A stretch of 64,000 nucleotides of DNA from Microbispora oryzae (GTDB taxonomy: Bacteria > Actinomycetota > Actinomycetes > Streptosporangiales > Streptosporangiaceae): positions 310,001-374,000 of the forward strand of contig NZ_JAFCNB010000006.1 of NCBI RefSeq assembly GCF_017896165.1, read 5' to 3'. Shown here piece by piece: positions 16,667 to 24,746 of the stretch (position 1 is the stretch's first letter; every line of letters starts with the position of its first letter). Position numbers and translations under genes: made by a program. Below the pieces are notes generated by a model, which worked only from the letters and a program-made list of their open reading frames with translations, did no database searches and was not told the origin of the DNA.

Positions 16667-17505
16667 CAGCGGGCCTCCCCAAGCTCGATCGGCACGCCCA
16701 CGAGCGAGCCGTATTCGGTCCATGAACCGTCGTAGTTCTTGACGTTGGCCTGGTCGAGCAGCTCGTGCAGCACGAACCAGGTGTGCGCCGACCGCTCGCC
16801 GATGCGGCAGTAGGCGATGGTGTCCTTGCCGAAGTCGACTCCGGCGCCGGCGTAGAGCTCGCTGAGCTCCGAGTCGGAGCGGAAGGTCCCGTCGTCGTTG
16901 GCGGCCTTCGACCACGGGATGTTGCGGGCGGTGGGCACGTGGCCCGCGCGCTGCGCCTGCTCCTGCGGGAGGTGGGCCGGCGCGAGCAGCTTGCCGGTGA
17001 ACTCGTCGGGCGAGCGCACGTCGACCAGGTTCTGCTTGCCGATCGCGGCCACCACGTCGTCGCGGAAGGCGCGGATGGAGGTGTCGGGCTCGGAGGCGGA
17101 GTACTGCGTGGCCGGGCGCTCGGTCACGTCCTTGACCAGCTCGCGGGAGTCGAGCTCCCACTTCTTGCGGCCGCCGTCGAGCAGCTTCACGTTCTCGTGG
17201 CCGTAGAGCTTGAAGTACCAGTAGGCGTAGGCGGCGAACCAGTTGTTGTTGCCGCCGTAGAGGACGACCGTGTCGTCGTTGGCGATGCCCCGGGCCGAGA
17301 GCAGGGCCTCGAAGCCGGCCCTGTCGACGAAGTCACGGCGGACCGGGTCCTGCAGATCGGTACGCCAGTCGATCTTGACGGCCCCGCGGATGTGGCCCGT
17401 GTCGTAGGCGCTGGTGTCCTCGTCGACCTCGACGAGGACGACACCCGGCGTGTCGAGGTTGGCCTCGACCCAGTCGGCGTCCACCAGTACGGCGGAGCGG
17501 CTCAT
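16666..17505 (-). CDS. sseA: Thiosulfate sulfurtransferase (two-domain rhodanese)
   Basis: The 279-aa protein has two rhodanese domains. The N-terminal one is inactive, while the C-terminal one has the active-site loop C-R-I-G-E-R-S (about residue 233) that takes the sulfane sulfur. Homologues (mycobacterial CysA2/SseA) transfer sulfur from thiosulfate to cyanide or thiols in the cytosol. The stop of DUF4395 overlaps this start (ATGA) and DUF1416 follows with a one-base overlap, so the three genes form one operon behind a Cys-containing leader peptide. Confidence 0.93.
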   Translation of the reverse strand: MSRSAVLVDADWVEANLDTPGVVLVEVDEDTSAYDTGHIRGAVKIDWRTDLQDPVRRDFVDRAGFEALLSARGIANDDTVVLYGGNNNWFAAYAYWYFKLYGHENVKLLDGGRKKWELDSRELVKDVTERPATQYSASEPDTSIRAFRDDVVAAIGKQNLVDVRSPDEFTGKLLAPAHLPQEQAQRAGHVPTARNIPWSKAANDDGTFRSDSELSELYAGAGVDFGKDTIAYCRIGERSAHTWFVLHELLDQANVKNYDGSWTEYGSLVGVPIELGEAR

Positions 17506-17912
17506 TGCGTTCTCCCAGGTTGTAGACGGCGAATCATCAAATACATTTCGCAGCCGAGGCAGAATCCGAAGGCTGCGTTGAGGAAGGCGGCCAGCAGCGC
17601 CACCGCTGTCGCACCGAGAGCCAGGGGTGTGATCCCCGCCGCGAAACCGATCAGTCCCACTGTCGCGAACACCAGCCCGACACCCTGGGCGAACCGGGGT
17701 GGCCGGGGGTCCTCCAGCTCGCGCGGCGGGCCCAGCCTCGGCCGTACGTACCTGCGGTAGACCGCGACGTACGGTGAGGAGTGGAACGCGCCGAGCGAGA
17801 AGACGATCGTCTGGACCGCCAGCAGCCAGGGACTGCCGGTGACCAGGACGGCCGCGAGGAGCAGAGTCGTTATGGCCGCGCCGAAACGAGGGCCACGAGG
17901 GTCGATGTGCAT
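17502..17912 (-). CDS. DUF4395 membrane protein
   Basis: The 136-aa protein has about four membrane helices and the DUF4395 signature near the C-terminus, F-G-F-C-L-G-C-E-M-Y. That CxxC is probably redox-active or sulfur-handling. The ATG at 17912 is chosen because AGGAG lies 8 nt upstream; the frame is open 13 codons further but without a better ribosome site. It is the first structural gene of the sulfur operon with sseA and may move or handle a sulfur compound at the membrane. Confidence 0.87.
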   Translation of the reverse strand: MHIDPRGPRFGAAITTLLLAAVLVTGSPWLLAVQTIVFSLGAFHSSPYVAVYRRYVRPRLGPPRELEDPRPPRFAQGVGLVFATVGLIGFAAGITPLALGATAVALLAAFLNAAFGFCLGCEMYLMIRRLQPGRTQ

Positions 17913-17942
17913 CACGGGATGCTCCTGAAGGATTCTCGGCAG

Positions 17943-17956
17943 GCGGCTCAAGCCGC
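17943..17956 (-). promoter_or_regulatory. Attenuator-like hairpin downstream of the Cys leader
   Basis: GCGGC-TTGA-GCCGC (minus-strand sense) sits just after the leader-peptide stop and about 20 nt before the DUF4395 ribosome-binding site. Its position suits a structure whose formation depends on ribosome progress over the leader Cys codons. Confidence 0.5.
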
Positions 17957-17967
17957 GGGAATCACCC

Positions 17968-18051
17968 TCAGGCCATGCGACAGAGCGAGGTGGCGACGCG
18001 GCAGAAGTCGACCGCGCGCCGCTTCGTGAGCAGCTCTGTCGTGGGAGTCAT
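17968..18051 (-). CDS. Cys-containing leader peptide of the DUF4395-sseA operon
   Basis: The 27-codon ORF encodes M-T-P-T-T-E-L-L-T-K-R-R-A-V-D-F-C-R-V-A followed by T-S-L-C-R-M-A. The L-T-K-R-R-A-V-D-x-C-R-V-A-x-x-L-C-R pattern is the well-known actinobacterial putative leader peptide found before cysteine/sulfur genes; in mycobacteria such Cys-codon uORFs act as cysteine-responsive attenuators. No Shine-Dalgarno is present. Instead TACTGT lies exactly 7 nt before the ATG, so the mRNA is probably leaderless. Confidence 0.8.
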   Translation of the reverse strand: MTPTTELLTKRRAVDFCRVATSLCRMA

Positions 18052-18058
18052 GGGCACG

Positions 18059-18087
18059 ACAGTACTCGCCGTCTCGACATCTGTCAC
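18059..18087 (-). promoter_or_regulatory. Leaderless promoter of the sulfur operon
   Basis: On the minus strand GTGACA (-35), a 17-nt spacer and TACTGT (-10) end 7 nt before the leader ATG, so transcription should begin at or next to the A of the ATG. The -35 overlaps the end of the thioredoxin gene. Confidence 0.65.
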
Positions 18088-18536
18088 ACCTTGTCCGATG
18101 GCTGAGACGATCGGTGAGACGGCCGGTCGACGGCGGCACCGAGCGCGGCGATCACGTCGGCCTTACGCGGCTGGCCGGACGCCCTCGTCACGATGTCGCC
18201 GGAACCGTCCAGGACCAGGACCGTCGGCGTGCGCAGCACGTCGAACCGCCGGACCAGGTCGAGGCGCGCCTCTGCGTCGATCTCGACGTGACGCACGCCG
18301 GGCACCATTGCGGCCACCTCGCCGAGGATCCGGCGGGTCGCCCGGCAGGGCTGGCAGAAGGCGGTGGAGAACTGCACAAGCGTGGCCCGCTCGCCCAGCT
18401 CCGCGCCGAGATCGTCACCTGTCACCGGCGCGCGCTCCTTCCGCTCGCTCCGCGGCCTCCCGTTCCGGTGCCGCATGACCACGCCGGCGACCACACCCGC
18501 GACGAGTGTGGCGACGAGCACGGCGATTCCAGTCAT
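18084..18536 (-). CDS. Membrane-anchored thioredoxin-like protein
   Basis: The 150-aa protein has an N-terminal signal-anchor helix (residues 3-21) and a thioredoxin fold with F-C61-Q-P-C64-R as the redox site and the cis-Pro loop R-T-P-T-V-L-V-L (about 108-115). It is probably a membrane-tethered thiol oxidoreductase. It lies directly upstream of the sulfur operon promoter on the same strand, consistent with a role in sulfur or thiol redox, but is likely transcribed separately. Confidence 0.85.
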   Translation of the reverse strand: MTGIAVLVATLVAGVVAGVVMRHRNGRPRSERKERAPVTGDDLGAELGERATLVQFSTAFCQPCRATRRILGEVAAMVPGVRHVEIDAEARLDLVRRFDVLRTPTVLVLDGSGDIVTRASGQPRKADVIAALGAAVDRPSHRSSQPSDKV

Positions 18537-18641
18537 CGTGAGGTGCGAACCGCGACGCGCCGCCGATGATTCCCGGCGCGCGATTCCCCGCGCCTGTTTC
18601 CGGGATGCGTGTTTCCGGCGCGGGCCCGCCGAGCGGCCGGG

Positions 18642-19397
18642 TCACACGTCGACGGCCGCCAGCGTCCGCCCGTCCTGGTCGCGCAGCTCGAACCGGCTGA
18701 TCTGGTGGGCCCGCAGGGCCGTGGAGCTCTCGTAGGTGCTCGTGCCGTCCGCGCCGTACGACGCGGGATCCACCGACCAGCTCGCGACCTCGGTCACCGT
18801 CCCGTCGACGCCGACGGCGTGCAGCGTGCACGCGGTGCCCACCGGCACTCCGGAGACCTCCGCGGCGACGCGGGTGCCGTCCTTCGTGGGCGTCATCTTG
18901 ATCGCCAGACGCACGCTCGCGGCGGTGGCCGCCTGACGGTCGGGGGCGACCTTCGACCTGGCGTCCGCGCCCGGCGTGACGGGCGCCATCAGGACGTTGT
19001 CCTGCGGCGCCTGCGCCGACCCCTCCGCGGCCGCGGACGCGGCCGCGGCCGACGTGACCTGTCCCCCGCCGTCCCCGGCGAGGCCCAGCCAGGTCGTCCC
19101 GCCGAGGGCGGCGACCACGATGGAGGCGGCCAGCGTCAGCAGCGCCCGCGAGCGGCGTCTGCGCCGGACGGAGTCGGCGAGCAGCCGGTCGAGCACGGCC
19201 CTGGGCGGCTCCGACGCGTGCGCGATCTCGTCGGCGGACACGCGGGCGAGCAGCGGCGGCAGGCCCGACAGCTCGGCGAGCTCGGCCCGGCAGTCCGGGC
19301 AGCCGTCCAGATGGGCCTCCACCCGAGCGGTCTCCTCGTCGTCGAGGGCCCCCAGGACGTAGACGCCCAGGGAGATGCGCACCTCGTCACACGTCAT
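18642..19397 (-). CDS. Zinc-binding anti-sigma factor with RskA-like exported domain
   Basis: The 251-aa protein has an N-terminal zinc-binding anti-sigma domain with H29-L-D-G-C33-P-D-C36 (HxxxCxxC), one membrane helix (about 84-104), an Ala/Gly linker and an extracytoplasmic RskA-C-like beta domain. It should bind the ECF sigma factor encoded just upstream at the membrane and release it on signal, probably by proteolysis. The start overlaps the sigma gene stop as ATGA. Confidence 0.88.
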   Translation of the reverse strand: MTCDEVRISLGVYVLGALDDEETARVEAHLDGCPDCRAELAELSGLPPLLARVSADEIAHASEPPRAVLDRLLADSVRRRRRSRALLTLAASIVVAALGGTTWLGLAGDGGGQVTSAAAASAAAEGSAQAPQDNVLMAPVTPGADARSKVAPDRQAATAASVRLAIKMTPTKDGTRVAAEVSGVPVGTACTLHAVGVDGTVTEVASWSVDPASYGADGTSTYESSTALRAHQISRFELRDQDGRTLAAVDV

Positions 19398-19972
19398 GGC
19401 GCGAGCCCCCGTTCCTCCAGGGCGAGCTTCAGTGCCCGGAGCGCGTAGTAGGTCCGCGACTTCACCGTGCCCGGCGGAATGCCGAGGACCTCCGACGCCT
19501 CCTTCACCGATCTCCCCCGGTAGTACGTCTCCAGGAGCACCTCCCGGTGCTCCGGCCTGAGCGAGGCCAGCGCCTCGGCGACGCCCCACGACTCCAGCGC
19601 CCGGTCCAGTTCGTCGTCGGCGGGCAGGACGGCGAGCGCCTCGTCCCCGGTCTCCTGCGGCCGGGCCATTCTGGCCCGGTGCTGGTCGACGACGAGGTTG
19701 CGGGCCACGGTGAACAGCCAGGCGCGCACGGGGCGCCCCTCCTGCACCGAGGGGTGCCGCCAAGCTCGCAGCAAGGTCTCCTGCACCACGTCCTCCGCCC
19801 TTCCCGGATCTCCGGTCAGCCGCAGCACGTATCCGTACAGCGGCCCCCCGTGATCTTCGAAGAGTGCGCGTATGAGCTCCTCGTCGGCGGTTCCGGCTGG
19901 CCTCACGCCCTCATCACGTACGGCGGGACTGTCCGGTTCATCGGAGTGACCGAGGTCACTTGAGTCGGACAT
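19394..19972 (-). CDS. ECF-family RNA polymerase sigma factor
   Basis: About 192 aa. Region 2 has D-V-V-Q-E-T-L-L-R-A-W-R and region 4 has the helix-turn-helix S-V-K-E-A-S-E-V-L-G-I-P-P-G-T-V-K-S-R. The start M-S-D-S-S-D-L-G at 19972 overlaps the preceding lmeA-like gene by 17 bp; an in-frame ATG six codons upstream is also possible. It is translationally coupled to its cognate anti-sigma factor. The regulon is unknown. Confidence 0.88.
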   Translation of the reverse strand: MSDSSDLGHSDEPDSPAVRDEGVRPAGTADEELIRALFEDHGGPLYGYVLRLTGDPGRAEDVVQETLLRAWRHPSVQEGRPVRAWLFTVARNLVVDQHRARMARPQETGDEALAVLPADDELDRALESWGVAEALASLRPEHREVLLETYYRGRSVKEASEVLGIPPGTVKSRTYYALRALKLALEERGLAP

Positions 19973-20636
19973 GGGTCGCGGTGCCCTCAACAGTGAGGCC
20001 CTGGGGCGTGGTCCTCACCTGGGTGATCTTCAGGTTCAACGGCAGGTTCTTCACGGGGACAGTGAACGTCATCAGCTTCTCGGGGTTGGGCACCGGGATG
20101 CCTCCCGCGAGCTTGACGTCCACCGGCGTCAGCCGGATCGCGCCCTTGACGACCTCGATTTTCATGTCCGCCGTCGCGGGCACCTCACGGCCGAGCACGC
20201 TGATGTTCCCCGAGACCGCGAGGGTGTCGCCGCGACCCCCGGTCAGCCGGATCCCCTTGGGCGCGCGGGCGGCGAGCGCCTTCAGCGGGATCACCACCGA
20301 TCCGGTCACCTGGTCGACCGTGATGGAGGTGCCGGCGGCGTACTGGATGAGCTGGGCCAGCGGCGCGTTCACCCCGTGCAGGGTCGCCCGGGCGTCCGAC
20401 AGCTCGACGCCCTGCCGGGTGAGCGAGCCGAGCGCGATGTCGATCTCCTCGTACTTGCCGGAGAGCGCCTGGGTGAGGAACGGGATGCCCTTGATCTCCA
20501 CGGACGGCGGCTCTTCCAGGTCGTAGGTCGCCTGCACCTGCCGCGCGATCTCGTTCTGGGCGCCCGCGGCGGCGACACGGTCGACGACCACGAGCACGAT
20601 GACGAGCAGGATCAGCGAAACGACGAACTTGCGCAT
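19956..20636 (-). CDS. LmeA/DUF2993 phospholipid-binding protein
   Basis: The 226-aa protein has an N-terminal signal or anchor helix (residues 4-22) and a DUF2993 domain starting near E-P-P-S-V-E-I-K-G-I-P-F-L-T-Q-A. The mycobacterial LmeA homologue binds phospholipids in the cell envelope and supports lipomannan elongation. Here the gene overlaps the start of the ECF sigma gene, which suggests cotranscription and perhaps envelope-stress control. The exact lipid role in this organism is inference. Confidence 0.83.
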   Translation of the reverse strand: MRKFVVSLILLVIVLVVVDRVAAAGAQNEIARQVQATYDLEEPPSVEIKGIPFLTQALSGKYEEIDIALGSLTRQGVELSDARATLHGVNAPLAQLIQYAAGTSITVDQVTGSVVIPLKALAARAPKGIRLTGGRGDTLAVSGNISVLGREVPATADMKIEVVKGAIRLTPVDVKLAGGIPVPNPEKLMTFTVPVKNLPLNLKITQVRTTPQGLTVEGTATHVRLK

Positions 20637-20679
20637 CCGTCTCCTCCGGGAGCTCCGCCCAGGTGATCAACGTAGCCGC

Positions 20680-20928
20680 TCATCCCCCGGCGAAGGGCGG
20701 CAAAACCTCGACCACGGCGCCGTCGGGCAGGGTGATTGAATGGGGATCACGGGTCCCGGCGGGGGCCGCGTCGACCAGGAACGACGAGCGGCGCAGCACA
20801 CGGGCCAGCTCGGGGTTACGGGAGATCTGCGCGAGCAGGTCGCCGAGGGTGTCGGCCGCGAACGGCTCCTCCGCGACGCCCGCGGCGTCCTTGGCCGCGG
20901 CCCAGTAGCGGACCGTACCGGTGGCCAT
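20680..20928 (-). CDS. moaD: MoaD/ThiS-family sulfur carrier
   Basis: The 82-aa ubiquitin-like protein ends in P-P-F-A-G-G, the Gly-Gly tail that is adenylated and thiocarboxylated in MoaD and Thi[11 protein letters not shown] near the N-terminus is closer to MoaD (molybdopterin synthase small subunit). It lies 43 bp upstream of the lmeA-like gene on the same strand. No other molybdopterin genes are nearby, so a different sulfur-transfer partner is possible. Confidence 0.83.
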   Translation of the reverse strand: MATGTVRYWAAAKDAAGVAEEPFAADTLGDLLAQISRNPELARVLRRSSFLVDAAPAGTRDPHSITLPDGAVVEVLPPFAGG

Positions 20929-21167
20929 CCTCCGGGCTCCTCTCCGTCACCTTCGTGACCGCTCAGCGCCACCGTCACGTTACGCGGAATAGCCACGTGA
21001 CGTGTTGTTCACACGTAGGACGCACATTGGACCCAAACTTCCTGTGGGCTACCCTACGAAGTAATGGACCTGGGCGATGTGGCCCCCGGGTCCTTACGCG
21101 TTTGTACGGCCGTCGCGGTTTCCAGTGCTGCAAACAGCGCGAGCCCATGAGGTGCAAGGAGGCGCAT

Positions 21168-21881
21168 GTGAGCAACCTGCTCCTGCTGACCAACGCCCTG
21201 GAGCCCTCAGCGGAGGTGTTGCCGGCACTTGGGCTTCTCCTCCACTCGGTGCGGGTGGCTCCCGCCGAGGCTTCCGCGCTGATCGAGACCCAGCCCGCCG
21301 ACGCCATCCTCGTCGACGCACGCCGGGAGCTCGTGCAGGCCAAGAGCCTGTGCCGGCTGCTCCGGACCACCGGAATCGCCTGCCCGCTCATGGCGATCGT
21401 GACCGAGGGCGGTCTGGCGGCGATGACCGCCGAGTGGGGCATCGACGACGTGATCCTCGACACGGCCGGCCCGGCGGAGGTCGAGGCGCGGCTGCGCATG
21501 GCGACGGGACGACTGTCGCTGGCGGCCGCGGAGGAGGTGCCCGACGAGATCCGCAGCGGCGATCTCGCGATCGACGAGGCCACCTACACGGCGCGGCTGC
21601 GCGGCCGGGCGCTCGACCTGACCTTCAAGGAGTTCGAGCTGCTCAAATACCTGGCGCAGCACCCCGGCCGGGTGTTCACCCGCGCCCAGCTGCTGCAGGA
21701 GGTCTGGGGCTACGACTACTTCGGCGGCACCCGGACGGTCGACGTGCACGTGCGGCGACTGCGGGCCAAGCTCGGCGCCGAGTACGAGGCGCTGATCGGG
21801 ACCGTCCGCAACGTCGGTTACCGGTTCGTCCCGGACCGCGGCGGCGAGCAGCCGAGCGAGGCCGAGCCCGCCCGGCGGTAG
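21168..21881 (+). CDS. glnR: GlnR, global nitrogen response regulator
   Basis: The 237-aa OmpR-type protein matches actinobacterial GlnR closely: [11 protein letters not shown] at the start, [16 protein letters not shown] in the receiver, and a winged helix with [16 protein letters not shown] and [13 protein letters not shown]. The GTG start is set by AAGGAGG five bases before it. GlnR is an orphan (no partner kinase) that controls glnA, amt and other nitrogen genes. It stands alone and ends at a strong terminator. Confidence 0.95.
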   Translation: MSNLLLLTNALEPSAEVLPALGLLLHSVRVAPAEASALIETQPADAILVDARRELVQAKSLCRLLRTTGIACPLMAIVTEGGLAAMTAEWGIDDVILDTAGPAEVEARLRMATGRLSLAAAEEVPDEIRSGDLAIDEATYTARLRGRALDLTFKEFELLKYLAQHPGRVFTRAQLLQEVWGYDYFGGTRTVDVHVRRLRAKLGAEYEALIGTVRNVGYRFVPDRGGEQPSEAEPARR

Positions 21882-21926
21882 CCGTACCGGGTGCTCCGGG
21901 AGACCGGCCCGCCACGACCTACGGGA

Positions 21927-21957
21927 AAGGCCCGTCCCCCACTGGGGGACGGGCCTT
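21927..21957. terminator. Bidirectional terminator between glnR and the 5'-nucleotidase gene
   Basis: A perfect 14-bp stem (21927-21940 with 21944-21957) with a three-base loop lies between two convergent genes and can serve both. Confidence 0.85.
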
Positions 21958-21978
21958 CCGTGTGTGACTGGAGGGGCG

Positions 21979-23712
21979 TTACTGGACGAACGTGATGCGG
22001 TTGGTCGCGGGCGGCGCGATCGGCGAGTGCGCGCCGAGGTAGGCCACGAACGCGTCGATGTCGAGCGGGCCGCTCCACAGGTCGGTGCCCTGGGTGAAGA
22101 CGGTGAAGCCGTCGCCCCCGCCGACCAGGAAGTTGTTGGCCGCGACCCTGATCTGCTGGGCGTCGGTCACCGCGGTGCCGTTGATCTTGATGTCGGAGAC
22201 CCGGGAGCCGATCGGCTTGGTGAGGTCCGCCGTGTAGGTCAGCGACGCCGACGGCAGCAGGACCTTGGTGCCCGAGGCCGTCCACTGCTGCTCAAGCACC
22301 GCCTTGAGCTGGGCGCCGGTGAGCGTGACGACCTGCATCAGGTTGTTGAACGGCTGGACCGTGAAGGCCTCGCCGTACGTCACGACGCCGTCGCCCTCGG
22401 AGCCGCTCTGGGCGTAGGTCAGGTCGGCCCGGACGCCGCCGGGGTTCATCAGCGCGATCTCGGCGTTTCCGCCGCTCTTGGTGGCCTCGAGCTGCGCGTC
22501 GGCGATGAGGTCGCCCAGCGCGGACTCCCCGGTGCCGCCGGAGTCCCTGCCGATGTTCGCAGTGATCTTGCCGACGGCCTTGTTGGCGACGGTCGAGACC
22601 CGGTCCTTCCAGGTCTGCACGTACGCCGCGGTCTCGGGGTCGGGGGTGACCGTACGGGTGACCACGTGGTTGTCGGCGACCACGCTGGAGCGGATCACGT
22701 CGTGGGTCTTCTTGTCCACCTGGAAGTCGATCTGCGTGATGACGCGGCCGAACGACGAGCCCTGGGTGTAGTAGCGCACCTGGCCCGCCGGGTCGGTGGT
22801 CTTGCAGATGTACGCCTGGTGGGAGTGGCCACTGACGACGAGGTCGATCTGCGGGTCGAGTCCCGCGGCGATGCGGGAGCCGGCGCCGGGGACGACCGGG
22901 CAGGCGTCGGGGCTCTGGCCGGGCGTGACGTTGTCACCCTCGTGGACGAGCACGACCTGGGCCTTCACGCCGGCGCGGGCGAGCAGCCTCGACACCTTGT
23001 TGGCCGCGCCGACCTCCTCGGTGAACTTCAGGCCCTTGATCCCGGCGGCCGTGACGATGCTCGGCGTCGTCTGGGTGACGAGGCCGATGAAGCCGACCTT
23101 CACACCGTTGATCTTCTTCACGTAGAAGGGCGGCAGGGCGTACGCGCCGTTGCTCTCCTTCAGCACGTTCGCCCCGAGGAAGTCGAAGCTCGTGCCCTTC
23201 CACCGGCCGGCCGGGGAGCAGCCGTCGACCGGGTGGCAGCCGCCCTTCATGATGCGGTTGAGCTCGGTGATGCCCTCGTCGAACTCGTGGTTGCCGGCGG
23301 AGGAGGCCTTCAGGCCGAGCTTGTCGAGCAGGGCGACGGTCGGCTCGTCGTGGTAGGCGGCGGAGAGCAGCGGCGAGGCCCCGATCAGGTCTCCGGCGGC
23401 CACCATCAGCGTGTTCTTGTCGGTGAGCTGCTTGAGGTGGGTGGCCAGATAGGCCGCCCCGCCCGCGTCGACGGTCTGGCCCGTCTCGTCGACGATGCGG
23501 CCGCCGGAGCCGGTCGGCGGCTCCAGGTTGCCGTGCAAATCGTTGATGGTCAGCAGCCGCACCGGCACCGACGCCGCGGGCTTGCCCGGCTTGCCGGGCT
23601 TGTGGTGGGAACTGGGCACGAGAGCCGCGCCGGCCGTACCGGCGGACATGGCCGCGATTCCGATCACGGCGATGCCGGCGACGGCCAGCCGGGGGAGGAG
23701 AGCTCGGGTCAT
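21979..23712 (-). CDS. Secreted 5'-nucleotidase / metallophosphoesterase
   Basis: The 577-aa protein has a signal peptide (M-T-R-A-L-L-P-R-L-A-V-A, cleavage after A-G-A-A), a calcineurin-like metallophosphoesterase domain with N-D-L-H-G-N and G-N-H-E-F-D, and a C-terminal 5'-nucleotidase domain. It should hydrolyse nucleotide or related phosphate esters outside the cell to release phosphate and nucleosides. It lacks an LPxTG anchor. It is divergent from mshD and lies near pit, consistent with phosphate scavenging. The start at 23712 avoids an unlikely 10-residue extension. Confidence 0.9.
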   Translation of the reverse strand: MTRALLPRLAVAGIAVIGIAAMSAGTAGAALVPSSHHKPGKPGKPAASVPVRLLTINDLHGNLEPPTGSGGRIVDETGQTVDAGGAAYLATHLKQLTDKNTLMVAAGDLIGASPLLSAAYHDEPTVALLDKLGLKASSAGNHEFDEGITELNRIMKGGCHPVDGCSPAGRWKGTSFDFLGANVLKESNGAYALPPFYVKKINGVKVGFIGLVTQTTPSIVTAAGIKGLKFTEEVGAANKVSRLLARAGVKAQVVLVHEGDNVTPGQSPDACPVVPGAGSRIAAGLDPQIDLVVSGHSHQAYICKTTDPAGQVRYYTQGSSFGRVITQIDFQVDKKTHDVIRSSVVADNHVVTRTVTPDPETAAYVQTWKDRVSTVANKAVGKITANIGRDSGGTGESALGDLIADAQLEATKSGGNAEIALMNPGGVRADLTYAQSGSEGDGVVTYGEAFTVQPFNNLMQVVTLTGAQLKAVLEQQWTASGTKVLLPSASLTYTADLTKPIGSRVSDIKINGTAVTDAQQIRVAANNFLVGGGDGFTVFTQGTDLWSGPLDIDAFVAYLGAHSPIAPPATNRITFVQ

Positions 23713-23830
23713 GGTCCCCGACAGTAAAGGGACCACCTAATCGGCATATGGCGCAAAGGTAACGATTTAAACTGGCAGTAAAGGGCTGTTTTTGCCGAAG
23801 CCCTCCGTTCGCCAAGCGTTCCCGCTCGCC

Positions 23831-23836
23831 TAATGT
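23831..23836 (+). promoter_or_regulatory. -10 element of a probable leaderless mshD transcript
   Basis: TAATGT ends exactly 7 nt before the mshD ATG (23844), and no Shine-Dalgarno is present, as expected for a leaderless mRNA. The -35 (TTCGCC at 17 nt) is weak. Confidence 0.45.
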
Positions 23837-23843
23837 GCGGTAC

Positions 23844-24734
23844 ATGAACACGCGTGTGGAAATCCACGACCGGCTGAGCGACACAGATGTGGCCGCCGTG
23901 CTCGCAGTGGCCGATGCCGCCACGGACGCGGACGGCGTCCGGCCGCTGAACGAGCAGGCGATGCTCCACCTCCGGCACGGCGGGGGCCCGGGGGTGCGGG
24001 CCCTGGTGCTGCGGGACGACGGTGCCGCAGTGGGGTTCGCCCAGCTGGGCGCCTCGGCGGACGGTCCGAGCGGGGAACTGGTGATCCACCCCGGCTACCG
24101 CCGGCGGGGACTGGGCAGACGCCTGCTGGAGGCGGTGCTGGAGGAGAGCGGCGGGCACGTCCGGCTGTGGGCCCACGGCGACCACCCGGGCGCGGCCGGC
24201 CTCGCCCGCGCCCTCGGCCTCGACCGGGCCAGGGCCCTCTGGCGGATGCGCCGCCCCCTCACTGACCCGCTGCCCGCGGCCCCGCTCCCGGGCGGCGTAC
24301 GGCTGCGCGCGTTCGAACCCGGCCGCGACGAGGAGGCGTGGCTCACGCTGAACGCCCTCGCCTTCGCCACCCACCCCGAACAGGGCGCCTGGACGATCGA
24401 CGACCTGAAGCAGCGGGAGCGGGAGCCGTGGTTCGACTCCGCCGGCTTCCTCCTCGCCGTACGCGGCGACGCCCTGGCGGGGTTCCACTGGACGAAGGTG
24501 CACGAGGGCGAGGCCGGCGGCCCGATCGGCGAGGTCTACGTGGTGGGGGTTGCGCCCGGCGAGCGTGGCTCGGGCCTGGGCCGCGCGCTGACGCTCGCCG
24601 GGCTGGCCCATCTGCGCTCGCGCGGCCTCGCCCAGGTCATGCTCTACGTGGACGAGGAGAACACACCGGCGATCCGGCTGTACGAGTCACTGGGGTTCAC
24701 CCATTGGGACACGGACGTGATGTATCGCCGGTGA
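23844..24734 (+). CDS. mshD: Mycothiol synthase
   Basis: The 296-aa protein has two tandem GNAT domains, the usual form of MshD, which acetylates Cys-GlcN-Ins in the last step of mycothiol synthesis. The acetyl-CoA loops are R-R-R-G-L-G-R-R in the first half and G-E-R-G-S-G-L-G-R-A in the second. The product-binding end reads L-Y-V-D-E-E-N-T-P-A-I-R-L-Y. A GTG three codons upstream is possible, but the ATG sits the correct distance from a -10 for a leaderless start. Confidence 0.92.
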   Translation: MNTRVEIHDRLSDTDVAAVLAVADAATDADGVRPLNEQAMLHLRHGGGPGVRALVLRDDGAAVGFAQLGASADGPSGELVIHPGYRRRGLGRRLLEAVLEESGGHVRLWAHGDHPGAAGLARALGLDRARALWRMRRPLTDPLPAAPLPGGVRLRAFEPGRDEEAWLTLNALAFATHPEQGAWTIDDLKQREREPWFDSAGFLLAVRGDALAGFHWTKVHEGEAGGPIGEVYVVGVAPGERGSGLGRALTLAGLAHLRSRGLAQVMLYVDEENTPAIRLYESLGFTHWDTDVMYRR

Positions 24735-24746
24735 GTCCCGGCCCGG

